Assembly: GCA_030041295.1 (NCBI GenBank)
Contig: JASHOD010000074.1
Coordinates: 1-64,000 of the forward strand
DNA: 64,000 nt
Source of the DNA: Nitrososphaerales archaeon
Lineage (GTDB): Archaea; Thermoproteota; Nitrososphaeria; Nitrososphaerales; CADDZS01
Direction of reading: 5' to 3'
How positions within the stretch are numbered: the stretch's first letter is position 1; every line of letters starts with the position of its first letter. The notes beneath the pieces were generated by a model. That model searched no databases, was not told where the DNA came from, and saw only the letters and a list, made by a program, of their open reading frames with translations. Below are positions 24,875 to 33,553 of this stretch, piece by piece. Position numbers and translations under genes: made by a program.

Positions 24875-26699
24875 TGTTTACACTTTGTGGCGTAAGTCTG
24901 ACAGGTTCCACTATCCTGTTGGTTATAGCTTCCACCCACTCCTTAGCGTTGATCAGATAAGGAGATTGGGGATGTTTCTTGACATATGCGTGACTCAGTC
25001 TTACCGCTAGCGGTGGAATTATCGCCGCCTTTTCGAGCAAGCCTTCGTTTGAAAAAAATGCCCTTGTCGAACCGTCGAATATCACGCCACCATGGTACAT
25101 GACTATCACCCTCTTTGTATGCTCGGAAACAAGAGTCATATCATGGGTTATAGCAACTATCGTCGTTCCTTGGTTGTTCAATTTTTCAAGCAGTTGCATT
25201 ATGTCTTCGGACATTCTGTAGTCTTGGCCAGTAGTCGGCTCATCCACTATCATCACGCGTGGTTGCATGGCAAGTATTGACGCCACAGTCAGGCGTCTCT
25301 TCTCTCCTTTCCCGAGAAACATTGGATCTTCATCCGTCTTTCCATTTAACCCCACAGCTGCAAGGGCTTCTTTGGCTCTCTCATCCATTTCCGATTGTGA
25401 TACTCTTAGGTTTTTGAGACCGTAAACTACTTCGTCGTAAACGCGTCTCATGAACAACTGATGATCTGGGTTTTGGAAAACATAACCAACATATTCGGGT
25501 ATACGCTCTACCACTTTTTTGTCCCGAAGGTCCTTTCCTAGAACTCTGACAGAACCTTTGTATTTTCTGTATAGGCCGGCAATTATCCTTGAGATTGTAG
25601 ATTTGCCCGCTCCGTTTTGACCTATGAGACCTACAAACTCCCCTTCTTTAATCGCGAAACTAACATCTCTTAATGCATAGGTCCCGTCGTCGTACCAAAA
25701 GTTGAGGTTCTTGATACCAATTATTTCCTCCCCAACCTTAATTCTCTCTTCCTCTAACGCGAAGGAATTCAATCTTCTCTCGCCAAGAGAGCTCATTATT
25801 TCATCAATCGTGAATGGTACTCTGTTATTATATTGCAAATTCGCATTGTATCCTATCCTGGCTATGTCAGACGAATACAGCCCATGTTCTTCGAAAAGCT
25901 TCATCTGCGAATAGACTTGTTCTATAGTTCCATAAGCAACGATTTCTCCCTTGTCAATTGCCAAAACTCTATCTGCGTATTTCTGTATCACTTCGGGGTT
26001 GTGCTCGACCAATATGATAGTAAGCTTGTACTCTTTTCTTATGGTATCAATTGCTTTGATTATGCTGAGCTTACCTTCAGGATCGAGATCTGAAGTGGGT
26101 TCGTCAAGCACAAGAACTTCTGGTCTCAGAGCCAAGAAGGAAGCGATAGCCGCCCTCTGCTTTTGACCACCGGACAATTCGCTAGGATGCACAAGGTCGG
26201 CCACAGGCCATAGGGCCCCTAAACCCACAATTTCAAGTGCTTCTTTTGCTCTTGATTCTATTTCATCTGGTGATAGTCTAAGCATCTCCATACCGAAAGC
26301 TATCTCATGCAGTAGGTCCATCCTTAGGAACTGATTCTCCGGATCTTGAAGCAGCAGACCCATCCGTGGTGCGGTTTGCGCCATTCCGACTATCTTATCT
26401 GTCACAAAGCCCGTGCTTTCATCTTTTGCGCTTTCTACCTTTGTTAGAGTTTGTCCGAACGCCCTAATCTCCCCTTTTACGTACTCGGCTTCTTTTCCCA
26501 AGGGTGGTTTGAAGACGTGGGGAATTATGCCAGTTAGGGCGTAGCAGAGGGTAGTTTTGCCAGCTCCACTCGGCCCGATTATTCCGAAGAATTCTTCTTT
26601 GTTTATCTCAAAGTTCAGTGCCCTAAGTGAATACGGATAATTTTCTCCCAAATATGATGGATATCTCCACCAAAAATCCTTCACTTCAATTATTGACAT
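24852..26699 (-). CDS. ECF transporter ATPase, fused A1-A2
   Basis: 615 residues, ATG. Two ABC domains in one chain. Domain 1: Walker A GPSGAGKTT, signature LSGGQKQRAA, Walker B VLVLDEPTSDLD. Domain 2: Walker A GQNGAGKST, signature LGKGEKRRLT (deviating from LSGGQ), Walker B VMIVDEPTTGQD. In other archaea and bacteria EcfA1 and EcfA2 are separate or fused CbiO-like ATPases that power substrate uptake with EcfT and an S component. It ends 23 bases inside the hydantoinase gene and begins 6 bases after ecfT. Confidence 0.93.
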   Translation of the reverse strand: MSIIEVKDFWWRYPSYLGENYPYSLRALNFEINKEEFFGIIGPSGAGKTTLCYALTGIIPHVFKPPLGKEAEYVKGEIRAFGQTLTKVESAKDESTGFVTDKIVGMAQTAPRMGLLLQDPENQFLRMDLLHEIAFGMEMLRLSPDEIESRAKEALEIVGLGALWPVADLVHPSELSGGQKQRAAIASFLALRPEVLVLDEPTSDLDPEGKLSIIKAIDTIRKEYKLTIILVEHNPEVIQKYADRVLAIDKGEIVAYGTIEQVYSQMKLFEEHGLYSSDIARIGYNANLQYNNRVPFTIDEIMSSLGERRLNSFALEEERIKVGEEIIGIKNLNFWYDDGTYALRDVSFAIKEGEFVGLIGQNGAGKSTISRIIAGLYRKYKGSVRVLGKDLRDKKVVERIPEYVGYVFQNPDHQLFMRRVYDEVVYGLKNLRVSQSEMDERAKEALAAVGLNGKTDEDPMFLGKGEKRRLTVASILAMQPRVMIVDEPTTGQDYRMSEDIMQLLEKLNNQGTTIVAITHDMTLVSEHTKRVIVMYHGGVIFDGSTRAFFSNEGLLEKAAIIPPLAVRLSHAYVKKHPQSPYLINAKEWVEAITNRIVEPVRLTPQSVNSVARPRN

Positions 26700-26705
26700 C
26701 TTTGT

Positions 26706-27764
26706 TCACTTTAATATCAGGGCAGTTATCGTGTGACCCAATATTACCGTGTAGATGAGAAATGCGAAGAGAATCACTATGATTAGCACATCCATATATG
26801 AGAAACCTTTCGTTTCCTTATAATCGGAAGCCTTTCTAGTACTCTCAAAGCCTCTGGCGTAAAGCGCAACTCCCATTTCGGTTGATCTCTTAATCATTGA
26901 TGCGACCAAAGGGATTGAGATTCGTGCAAGATCCATAATCCGACTGAATATATTCTTCCTCAATACTGTGGACGCTCTTGCCCTCTGAGCAATCTTTATG
27001 TTCTCATAATCCATCAGAATGATGTTCAAATTTCTGAACATCAGTGCCGTAAAGAACGAGATTCGAAAGGATGCCTTCAATTGAGTTAGTGCACCGGCTA
27101 TTTCCGTATCCCTCGTAGTCAACAGGAACAAAAACGAAGTGTAGATTAGAACGCCATAGCCCAATGCCTTCGCGAATGCAACGGTAACAACAGTTGAAGG
27201 GAGCGTGAACGCGTATTTTGCTCCAATTGTGATGAACGCCCAAGTATAGGGATAACTATCCATAACAGCTGGAGTAGTCGAAAAGAACCAAAGAAGTAAT
27301 GCGGCTAACAGTGGCCATAAAAGTCCACGCGTTTTGTAATAGAGCCCTAAAAAAGTTCCAACAAGTATTATAGTGGATATTCCGAACGGAAAATATCCCG
27401 GCCAAAGATAAAAGGCGGTGGGGGTACCGGGAATATTCCTATTGAAGTAAAGCCACCAGAAGAATTGGCCAAACAAAACCGGTAGAGCAAGGACAAGATA
27501 AGAGCTAAACAGGTATTTAGCAGTCCTTGCTAAAGTTAGCAGTATTAATGTCAGGGCCAATAAAAGAAGTAGGCCAATGACATCGGGTCCTCCTTTTGTC
27601 ACCGGTATGTCAAACATATAGAGTGCGACAACGGACATCACGACAATCATTAACACTTTTGTAATGACATGCAGCTTTTCAACCGGCGTGCCAATCTTCA
27701 TTGAAAAAATAAAGGTTCGCACGTACTGTTTTTTAGTACGTGCTTCTATGTCTTCTTTTGCCAA
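26706..27764 (-). CDS. ecfT: ECF transporter transmembrane subunit EcfT
   Basis: 352 residues from TTG. Several membrane helices with the cytoplasmic coupling region containing RARASTV (about residue 272, matching the Ala-Arg-Gly-type coupling motif) and ALYARGFE near residue 303, the two short motifs through which EcfT grips the ATPase domains. Function: scaffold coupling the ATPases to the S component. Between ecfS (26 bases away) and the fused ATPase gene. Confidence 0.88.
   Translation of the reverse strand: MAKEDIEARTKKQYVRTFIFSMKIGTPVEKLHVITKVLMIVVMSVVALYMFDIPVTKGGPDVIGLLLLLALTLILLTLARTAKYLFSSYLVLALPVLFGQFFWWLYFNRNIPGTPTAFYLWPGYFPFGISTIILVGTFLGLYYKTRGLLWPLLAALLLWFFSTTPAVMDSYPYTWAFITIGAKYAFTLPSTVVTVAFAKALGYGVLIYTSFLFLLTTRDTEIAGALTQLKASFRISFFTALMFRNLNIILMDYENIKIAQRARASTVLRKNIFSRIMDLARISIPLVASMIKRSTEMGVALYARGFESTRKASDYKETKGFSYMDVLIIVILFAFLIYTVILGHTITALILK
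27719..27743. repeat. Perfect 9-bp hairpin inside the start of ecfT
   Basis: GCACGTACT (27719-27727), 7-base loop, AGTACGTGC (27735-27743). It lies 22-46 bases into the ecfT coding sequence and would form a stable stem in the mRNA. Confidence 0.55.
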
Positions 27765-27790
27765 TTACATCCGCTTTCATATCGCTCTAA

Positions 27791-28498
27791 CTAAGTTACC
27801 CAGCCTTGGTTCACTAGCCCTTGCCTCTCAACTAAGCTTGTTAGACCTTTGACTAATATTGGAGTAATTATGATCATGGCTGCCAAGTCTCCCAAGAACC
27901 AGCCCCACCACCAGACCCAGAATGCTCCAGTGGGTATTAGTCCGAGCGCATATTCGATTCCGACTCCCAATTCCGCACTGATCGCGTTGAGTACGAGTCC
28001 GTTTATGCCGATGAATGAAAGCCACGATAGTGCTCTGTGTGTATTTGTTCCTCTAACATTCTTGTCAGTTAGGTCTCTGAGTAGGGGATCTAAGCCTCCT
28101 TTAGCCAGAACACCTCTGTAGATTGCGAACATCGCCACAAAAGGCACGAAGTCAGCAACTGCATACAGAAGAGAGGGTGCCACTCCAAGTCCGACCATTA
28201 ATCCTGCTCCGATTACGCATCCCACGTACCCTCCTATCATTCCCCAAATTCCCCACCATAATGTGAAGACTAGTATGAAAGGGTAGACGAAGTAGAAGAG
28301 CGAAATCCCTGAGTAGCTTAATGGGCCCAGTAGGACAACGCTGAGATAGGATAGAACGATTACCACGGCGATCTGCACTATGTAAAGCGTGTATTGTGTC
28401 GACGAAACTGTTCTTTCACCGCGAATTCTAAGGGTGTAGTTGCTCCACGGATATTTTGGTTTCTTTGCCTCTGGTATCCTTCTTTCAGGTGCCTCCAT
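27791..28498 (-). CDS. Putative ECF S component (substrate-binding membrane subunit)
   Basis: 235 residues, ATG. Six or so hydrophobic segments (about 38-58, 65-85, 90-112, 118-135, 165-180, 195-225) with a short basic N-terminus, the size and shape of ECF S components. Directly upstream of ecfT and the fused ATPase, so it is the specificity subunit of this transporter by position. The co-transcribed hydantoinase suggests that it imports a cyclic ureide or nucleobase; this is inference. First gene of the operon, with the regulon operator 63 bases upstream. Confidence 0.75.
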   Translation of the reverse strand: MEAPERRIPEAKKPKYPWSNYTLRIRGERTVSSTQYTLYIVQIAVVIVLSYLSVVLLGPLSYSGISLFYFVYPFILVFTLWWGIWGMIGGYVGCVIGAGLMVGLGVAPSLLYAVADFVPFVAMFAIYRGVLAKGGLDPLLRDLTDKNVRGTNTHRALSWLSFIGINGLVLNAISAELGVGIEYALGLIPTGAFWVWWWGWFLGDLAAMIIITPILVKGLTSLVERQGLVNQGWVT

Positions 28499-28539
28499 TT
28501 TTTTTCGGGTTACCTCCTTATCACGTAAAGCTAAACCGC

Positions 28540-28578
28540 AATATTTAATTGGGTTATACGATTCTCAACTTTGAGAAT
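28540..28578 (-). promoter_or_regulatory. Regulon operator 1 and TATA box (ecfS operon)
   Basis: The perfect inverted repeat ATTCTCAA-CT-TTGAGAAT lies at 28561-28578. On the minus strand TGAGAAT is followed by 11 bases and then ATTAAATATT (TATA, about 28540-28549), leaving a short leader to the ecfS start. Rest of the gap to 28864 holds nothing I recognise. Confidence 0.85.
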
Positions 28579-28864
28579 TAAAAGCCCCTCACAGTTTGGA
28601 ATATCCTCCTTGATTGCGAAAATTTCCTCACTGTTAAGGACCAACGCCGCTCAGAAACCATCTTTGTTACTCGTTTGCTCTAAGTACTCGCAATAGGATA
28701 AGCAAGAACTACATTCACTCTCTGCAAAAAGCTTCGACAGTCTGAAAAGCAAGCTATCTGCGACCGAAGTACTACCAATCATCACTATGTCTTGATAGAT
28801 AGTAGAAAGTCCAAAAATAAAAGGAAAGGATTTAGAGCAGTTCACTTTTTGCTCGAATAGAACT

Positions 28865-29803
28865 TCAACTCGTGATAATAGTTCCGTTTCTTTCCTCGAG
28901 TGCGTCCAACGCATAATCCAATGAAGTGATTATCGCTTTCTTTCCTCCGGACTTTATGAACCGGACCGCAGCTTCAACTTTTGGGCCCATACTTCCTTTA
29001 GGAAATTGCCCCTCGGAGAGATAGTTTTCGCATTCTTCAATAGTCAATCTCCCCAAATTCCTCTCCCTTGGTTTTCCGAAGTTCAGGGAAACCTTATTGA
29101 CATCAGTTAGAATTAACAAAACTTCTACATCAAGGCTAGTCGCTAGCAATGCGGCTCCAAGATCTTTGTCAATTACTGCTTCAACTCCTCTCAGTGATCT
29201 CCCGTCTTTTTCGCGGATAACGGGGATTCCACCTCCTCCTACGGATATCACGATTACTCCAGAATCGAATAGGCCTCTTATTGTTCTTCCTTCGATTATT
29301 TCTATTGGGTTCGGAGATGGAACAACTCTACGATACCCTCGCCCACTATCGTTAACAATTGTCCAACCTTTCTCTTGTCTAAGCTTTGAAGCCTCCATGG
29401 CAGAATAAAAAGGGCCAATAGGTTTTGTTGGATTTTTGAATGCAGGATCGTTTGCGTCAACTAGAGTTTGGGTAAGTACCGTGACCACACTTGTGCTCAG
29501 ACCAACTGACTTCAACTCATTATCAAAGGACTGTTGCATCAAGTAACCGATCATCCCTTGGCTTTCTGCGCCACAGACATCGAGGGGCATCTGCGGAAGT
29601 GTGTTCTTTGAAAGCTCATTTTTCAATAGAATATCTCCCACTTGTGGTCCATTTCCGTGTGTTATTGCAATATGATGTCCCGAAAGGAGAAGCTGAACAA
29701 GCTGCTTAGAGGTCGTCTTGACATTGGCAAACTGCTCCTCGGCTGTTCCAGTCTCTTTGTGCTGAAGAATTGCATTTCCACCTAGGGCAACTAGAATTTT
29801 CAA
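28865..29803 (-). CDS. arcC: Carbamate kinase
   Basis: 312 residues if started at TTG 29803 (KILVALGGNAILQ follows at once). An ATG at 29842 also exists but sits inside the TATA box of operator 2, so I prefer the TTG. Motifs: LVALGGNAI (phosphate loop), ITHGNGPQVGDILL, AESQGMIGYLMQQ, SVGGGGIPV, VIDKDLGAALLA and LTDV, all of the carbamate kinase/amino-acid kinase family. It converts carbamoyl phosphate and ADP to ATP, CO2 and NH3, giving energy at the end of the pathway (E. coli counterpart YqeA). Transcribed divergently from the gene at 29991. Confidence 0.95.
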   Translation of the reverse strand: MKILVALGGNAILQHKETGTAEEQFANVKTTSKQLVQLLLSGHHIAITHGNGPQVGDILLKNELSKNTLPQMPLDVCGAESQGMIGYLMQQSFDNELKSVGLSTSVVTVLTQTLVDANDPAFKNPTKPIGPFYSAMEASKLRQEKGWTIVNDSGRGYRRVVPSPNPIEIIEGRTIRGLFDSGVIVISVGGGGIPVIREKDGRSLRGVEAVIDKDLGAALLATSLDVEVLLILTDVNKVSLNFGKPRERNLGRLTIEECENYLSEGQFPKGSMGPKVEAAVRFIKSGGKKAIITSLDYALDALEERNGTIITS

Positions 29804-29838
29804 AGGGAAGATTGCACCTTTTCTATTGCAAAGAGTCA

Positions 29839-29876
29839 ACATTTAATTTCGCTACACGATTCTCAAATGTGAGAAT
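29839..29876 (-). promoter_or_regulatory. Regulon operator 2 and TATA box (carbamate kinase)
   Basis: ATTCTCA-AATG-TGAGAAT at 29859-29876; on the minus strand TGAGAAT, 11 bases, then ATTAAATG (TATA, about 29841-29848). The predicted transcript starts near 29815-29820, just ahead of the TTG at 29803. Confidence 0.85.
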
Positions 29877-29922
29877 TAACATCGTTTGATGCAATCACAA
29901 CTCTTTCTTTTGAATCATGACT

Positions 29923-29960
29923 GTTCTCAATTCTGAGAATCGTGTCTCTACCTTAAATTC
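29923..29960 (+). promoter_or_regulatory. Regulon operator 3 and TATA box (luciferase-like gene)
   Basis: GTTCTCA-ATTC-TGAGAAT at 29923-29940, then 11 bases, then CTTAAATT (29952-29959). Start codon TTG at 29991 lies about 32 bases beyond the TATA, so the mRNA is nearly leaderless. Confidence 0.85.
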
Positions 29961-29990
29961 AATTTTAGGCCAAACAAAATTGAGACCATT

Positions 29991-30992
29991 TTGGCACCAA
30001 TTGAGAGACTTGGACTCTACCTCCAAGATATGTACGTTAGGGACATGGTAAGGTTTTCTCAAATTGCGGAACAACATGGCTTTGACTCCGTATGGGTCGC
30101 AGAATCAAGATTAGCAAGAGATGCTGTCGTTCCTGTAGCAGCAATCGCTACAGACACCTATAAAATAAAGGTAGGAGCGGGTGTCGTCAATACTTGGACT
30201 AGAAACGCTGCTCTAATTGCACAGACATTTGCAACACTAGACGAATTGTCCAATGGAAGAGTGCTCCTAGGGATCGGAGCATGGTGGGATCCTCTAGCGC
30301 AGAAAGTTGGGATTGAAAGAAGAGAACCACTCCAATGCATGAAGGAGTATGTACAGGTTATTCGGCGCTTGTTTAGGTCGGAAGATGTGGATTTTGATGG
30401 AAAATTTGTCAAGATGCAAGGAGTAAAGCTCGACATTCTTCACGGAACTGGTGAGAAGCGTAGGTCGATTCCAATATACGTGGGTGGAACTGGCTTCAAG
30501 ATGCTCGAGCTTGCTGGCGAAATCGCTGATGGAGTACTCCTAAACTACCTTGTTTCCCCAAAATACAACGAAAAGGCTCTTGAAAGTATTAAACTTGGAG
30601 CTCAAAAAGCAGGCAGAGGCATAGATGAGATAGATACTCCGCAGCTCATTGCATGTTCTATGGACGAGGACGCGGACAAAGCAATAAAGCTCGCCAAGAA
30701 CCATGTTACAATGACACTCGGGCAACAGCCTCACATAATGAAAGCGAGTGGAGTTGGCGATGAACTAATTAGGGCAGTTCAGGAGAAGATGGGCGGGTGG
30801 CCTGCTAAGCCTGGAGGCATAGAAAGAGCAGCTGAAATAGTTCCCGATCAAGTTGTTCTAATGCTCACGGCATCAGGAACCCCAGAAGATTGCAGAAAGA
30901 AGATTGCAGAATATACGGAGGCTGGATGCAAGTCTCCTTTGCTTCTTCCGCTGAGCGCAAACGTAGAGTATATTGTGAAATCGTTAGCATGA
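29991..30992 (+). CDS. Luciferase-like (F420- or FMN-dependent) oxidoreductase
   Basis: 333 residues from TTG. TIM-barrel of the bacterial-luciferase superfamily: RFSQIAEQHGFDSVWVAESR (N-terminal helix with the WxAE), KVGAGVVNTWTRNAALIA, ELSNGRVLLGIGAWW, IPIYVGGTGFKMLELAGEIADGVL. This resembles methylene-H4MPT reductase-type enzymes that use F420. In the Rut pathway a flavin member (RutA) opens the pyrimidine ring; here a role in ring oxidation or reduction in the purine pathway is possible but unproved. It is the first gene of a two-gene operon with the amidohydrolase at 31027, 34 bases away. Confidence 0.88.
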   Translation: MAPIERLGLYLQDMYVRDMVRFSQIAEQHGFDSVWVAESRLARDAVVPVAAIATDTYKIKVGAGVVNTWTRNAALIAQTFATLDELSNGRVLLGIGAWWDPLAQKVGIERREPLQCMKEYVQVIRRLFRSEDVDFDGKFVKMQGVKLDILHGTGEKRRSIPIYVGGTGFKMLELAGEIADGVLLNYLVSPKYNEKALESIKLGAQKAGRGIDEIDTPQLIACSMDEDADKAIKLAKNHVTMTLGQQPHIMKASGVGDELIRAVQEKMGGWPAKPGGIERAAEIVPDQVVLMLTASGTPEDCRKKIAEYTEAGCKSPLLLPLSANVEYIVKSLA

Positions 30993-31026
30993 ATAATTTT
31001 GTGGATACTGGAGAAGCAAGTCAATC

Positions 31027-32397
31027 TTGTCTAAGAAGCTCGTAGTCAGGAACTGCACCGTCCTAACATTGGATGAAAGACGGAGGATCATGCAAGACGC
31101 TGGGATTGCGGTTGAAGATGGCAAGATCGTGAAAGTAGGCCCTGCAGACACGGTTTCTAGGGGATTTGCTGCCGACGAGGTAATAAACGCGAAGGGATGC
31201 ATAGTTATGCCTGGGCTAATCTGTGCTCACACTCATTTGTATGGCATCGCTCTAAGAGGATCTGCGTTAATTGTGAAGCCTCCATCAGATTTCTTGCAGA
31301 TTCTCCAAAGAATTTGGTGGCCGCTCGATGAAAAACTAACAAATGAAGATGCCTATGCGACGACGTTAGCTGCATGTATAGAGTTGCTCATGAGCGGGAC
31401 TACTTGTTTTGCTGACACTTACTCGGCTCCTAATGAGATCTCGGGATCGCTTGACTATATTGCAAGGGCATTGAACCAAGTCGGCATAAGGGGGATAATT
31501 TCCTTTGAGGCTACAGAGAGAAGGAATGCCTCAGAAGGAAAGAGGGGCTTGAACGAGAATATTCGTTTCATAAAAAAGAGGAACAAAGGAAAAGCTATGG
31601 GTATGATAAGTCTTCATGCATCCTTTACAGTTTCAGATAATCTGATCTTACAAGGGACGGAAGCCAGTACGAAATATCGAGTGCCTCTAACAATTCATGT
31701 TTCGGAAGGGCCAAATGACCTCTACCACAACATCGAAAGATATGGAAAGGGGACCATTGAAAGGCTGAACGACACGGGCGCACTTTCCTCTAGGGCAGTG
31801 CTTGCCCATTGCGTTCACCTCAACCATAAGGAAATCGAAGTGATCAGCAAAACCTCAGCCAATGTTGCTCATAACCCGATGAGCAACATGTTAAACGCTG
31901 TAGGAGTTACACCTCTCAGAGACATTGTTGCTCAAGGGATTAACGTTGGCTTGGGAAATGATGGATATATTTTTGACATGTTTGAGAACATGCGTACTGC
32001 CTTTCTTTTACAAAGATTAGCAAGAAAGGATCCAAATTGGCCCTCCCCACAGGAAGTCGTAGAGATGAGCACGATCAATGCCGCAAAAGCATACGGGCTT
32101 TCGTCAATCGGATCAATTGCAAAGGGAAAACGAGCAGATATGATCGTCATACGTCCATCTTTCATCGCTACGCCGTATTCAGGTTCGGTTTATGGCTACG
32201 TAGTGAATGGACTAAAAGGGTTGGATGTGCGGGATGTCATTATTGACGGCGAAATTGTCATGAGAGAAAGAACACTCGCGAAGATCGACATTGAAGATAC
32301 AGAGAAAAAGGTTCTAAAGAGTATAAACAGGCTGTGGCGTAGACTTGGATCATCGCCGCATGAAGCTGTTGAAGCGTTGCAAGAAAACAAACACTGA
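31027..32397 (+). CDS. Amidohydrolase, SsnA/guanine-deaminase-like
   Basis: 456 residues from TTG. Metal site: CAHTHLYG (HxH), SLHASFTVS, HVSEGPND, AHCVHLNH and the aspartate in GLGNDGYIFDM. The order and spacing match the TRZ/ATZ/guanine-deaminase group, and SsnA, the aminohydrolase of the bacterial urate cluster. It probably deaminates an aminopurine such as guanine to xanthine, or an N-C bond of a later intermediate. Co-transcribed with the luciferase-like gene and ends facing the YgeW-like gene (33 bases between stops). Confidence 0.9.
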   Translation: MSKKLVVRNCTVLTLDERRRIMQDAGIAVEDGKIVKVGPADTVSRGFAADEVINAKGCIVMPGLICAHTHLYGIALRGSALIVKPPSDFLQILQRIWWPLDEKLTNEDAYATTLAACIELLMSGTTCFADTYSAPNEISGSLDYIARALNQVGIRGIISFEATERRNASEGKRGLNENIRFIKKRNKGKAMGMISLHASFTVSDNLILQGTEASTKYRVPLTIHVSEGPNDLYHNIERYGKGTIERLNDTGALSSRAVLAHCVHLNHKEIEVISKTSANVAHNPMSNMLNAVGVTPLRDIVAQGINVGLGNDGYIFDMFENMRTAFLLQRLARKDPNWPSPQEVVEMSTINAAKAYGLSSIGSIAKGKRADMIVIRPSFIATPYSGSVYGYVVNGLKGLDVRDVIIDGEIVMRERTLAKIDIEDTEKKVLKSINRLWRRLGSSPHEAVEALQENKH

Positions 32398-32429
32398 GTT
32401 GTTTTCTGCTTACAGTCACATAATTCCCT

Positions 32430-33494
32430 TTATATTTTGCCAGTAGGACCGCTCGGTAGCAAAGCCAACACTGCGGCTCTTACATACAGAAGATTCTCCG
32501 CCTGATCGTAAATCATGCTTCGAGGGCCGTCCATCACCTCATCGTCAGCTTCCTGCCCTCTGAACACAGGGAGCACATGAGTTACAACGCCGTCCCTATT
32601 CATCACATCGGTCAACTTTTTGCTCAGACGCCAGTCTTTGTATTTGTTGTGAAGCTCAATTTCCCTCTCCTTTGTAAACTTGTTTAGCCCAGTTAGAACG
32701 CAATCATGGCTTGCCCAGCTACGAGGGAAGACAGCGTCAGCTTTTTTCATTGCTTCACTAAGGTTATGATTAATCTCCAAATTGCCGCCGGATTGGCTTG
32801 CATTGTTTCTCGCTTGCTGAACTAAATTCTCATCAACGTGAAAGCCTTCAGGGTAAGCAAGTACAGTATCCATTCCGTACTTCGTGGCGATAAGCATCTC
32901 ATCTTGTACGCTACCCCAGCTTCTGATGTGATCGCTGTATGTCCACGCAATGACATATTTCTTTTTCTCCAGATTTCTCCCTAGCTTTTCTTGGAGTGTG
33001 AAGATGTCAGTTATTGCCTGAGTAGGATGGTAGACATCATCAGCCATATTTATGACAGGTATGTCGGCATACTTTGCGTATTCTCTTATCACTGCGTTCC
33101 CTTTCCCGTATACGTAATCAACGGCCGACTCCAAGATCCGGACGCCAAGCGCATGTCCTAGTCTCTCGTACATCTTTGCCATGTCTTTGATGGATTCACC
33201 TTCTGAGCCCCTCGTAGTTGCAAAGTCGATGAACTGTGAGTGTCCGCCAAGTATTGTTGCCGCAGCCTCGAAACTTGATCTAGTTCTGGTCGAGGTGTTG
33301 TAAAAGAGCATGAAGAAAGTCTTGTTTTTGAAAAGCTGGCTTACGCGGCCAGCGTAATACTCTTTCTTTATATCCTTTGCAAACTGCATGAGATAATCAA
33401 TTTCTTCTCTGTTCCACTCTTGCGTTGATATCAGGTCTTTACCAAGCAGCCCTGAAGACTGTATTTTTCCTGTCAAAACGGTTCGTGCTGACAT
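32430..33494 (-). CDS. YgeW-like carbamoyltransferase 1
   Basis: 354 residues, ATG. Transcarbamylase family: carbamoyl-phosphate loop STRTRSSFE (about residue 69), HPTQAITD (about 156), YAWTYSDH-type region WTYSDHIRSW, and the C-terminal DQAENLLYVRAAVLALL. The length, the WxYS motif and the absence of the usual ornithine loop place it with the knotted AOTC/YgeW branch rather than with ArgF. In the bacterial urate cluster YgeW releases carbamoyl phosphate from a carbamoylated intermediate. Operator 9 (33536-33553) overlaps the end of the neighbouring large XDH subunit, giving this gene its own promoter. Confidence 0.85.
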   Translation of the reverse strand: MSARTVLTGKIQSSGLLGKDLISTQEWNREEIDYLMQFAKDIKKEYYAGRVSQLFKNKTFFMLFYNTSTRTRSSFEAAATILGGHSQFIDFATTRGSEGESIKDMAKMYERLGHALGVRILESAVDYVYGKGNAVIREYAKYADIPVINMADDVYHPTQAITDIFTLQEKLGRNLEKKKYVIAWTYSDHIRSWGSVQDEMLIATKYGMDTVLAYPEGFHVDENLVQQARNNASQSGGNLEINHNLSEAMKKADAVFPRSWASHDCVLTGLNKFTKEREIELHNKYKDWRLSKKLTDVMNRDGVVTHVLPVFRGQEADDEVMDGPRSMIYDQAENLLYVRAAVLALLPSGPTGKI

Positions 33495-33509
33495 AATCTA
33501 TTGTCAGAC

Positions 33510-33553
33510 CAAGGAACTATTTACAGAGGAACGCGATTCTCAAAGTTGATAAT
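33510..33553 (-). promoter_or_regulatory. Regulon operator 9 (imperfect) and TATA box (YgeW-like 1)
   Basis: ATTCTCA-AAGT-TGATAAT at 33536-33553, one mismatch in an arm; on the minus strand TGAGAAT is followed by 11 bases and GTAAATAG (about 33516-33524). Start codon at 33494. It overlaps the last bases of the upstream gene. Confidence 0.7.

Noticed and set aside
28651-28914. Minus-strand frame of 87 codons overlapping the end of the carbamate kinase gene
   Set aside because: Its first 50 bases lie within the kinase gene, there is no recognisable motif, and it would sit downstream in an operator-bearing gap.
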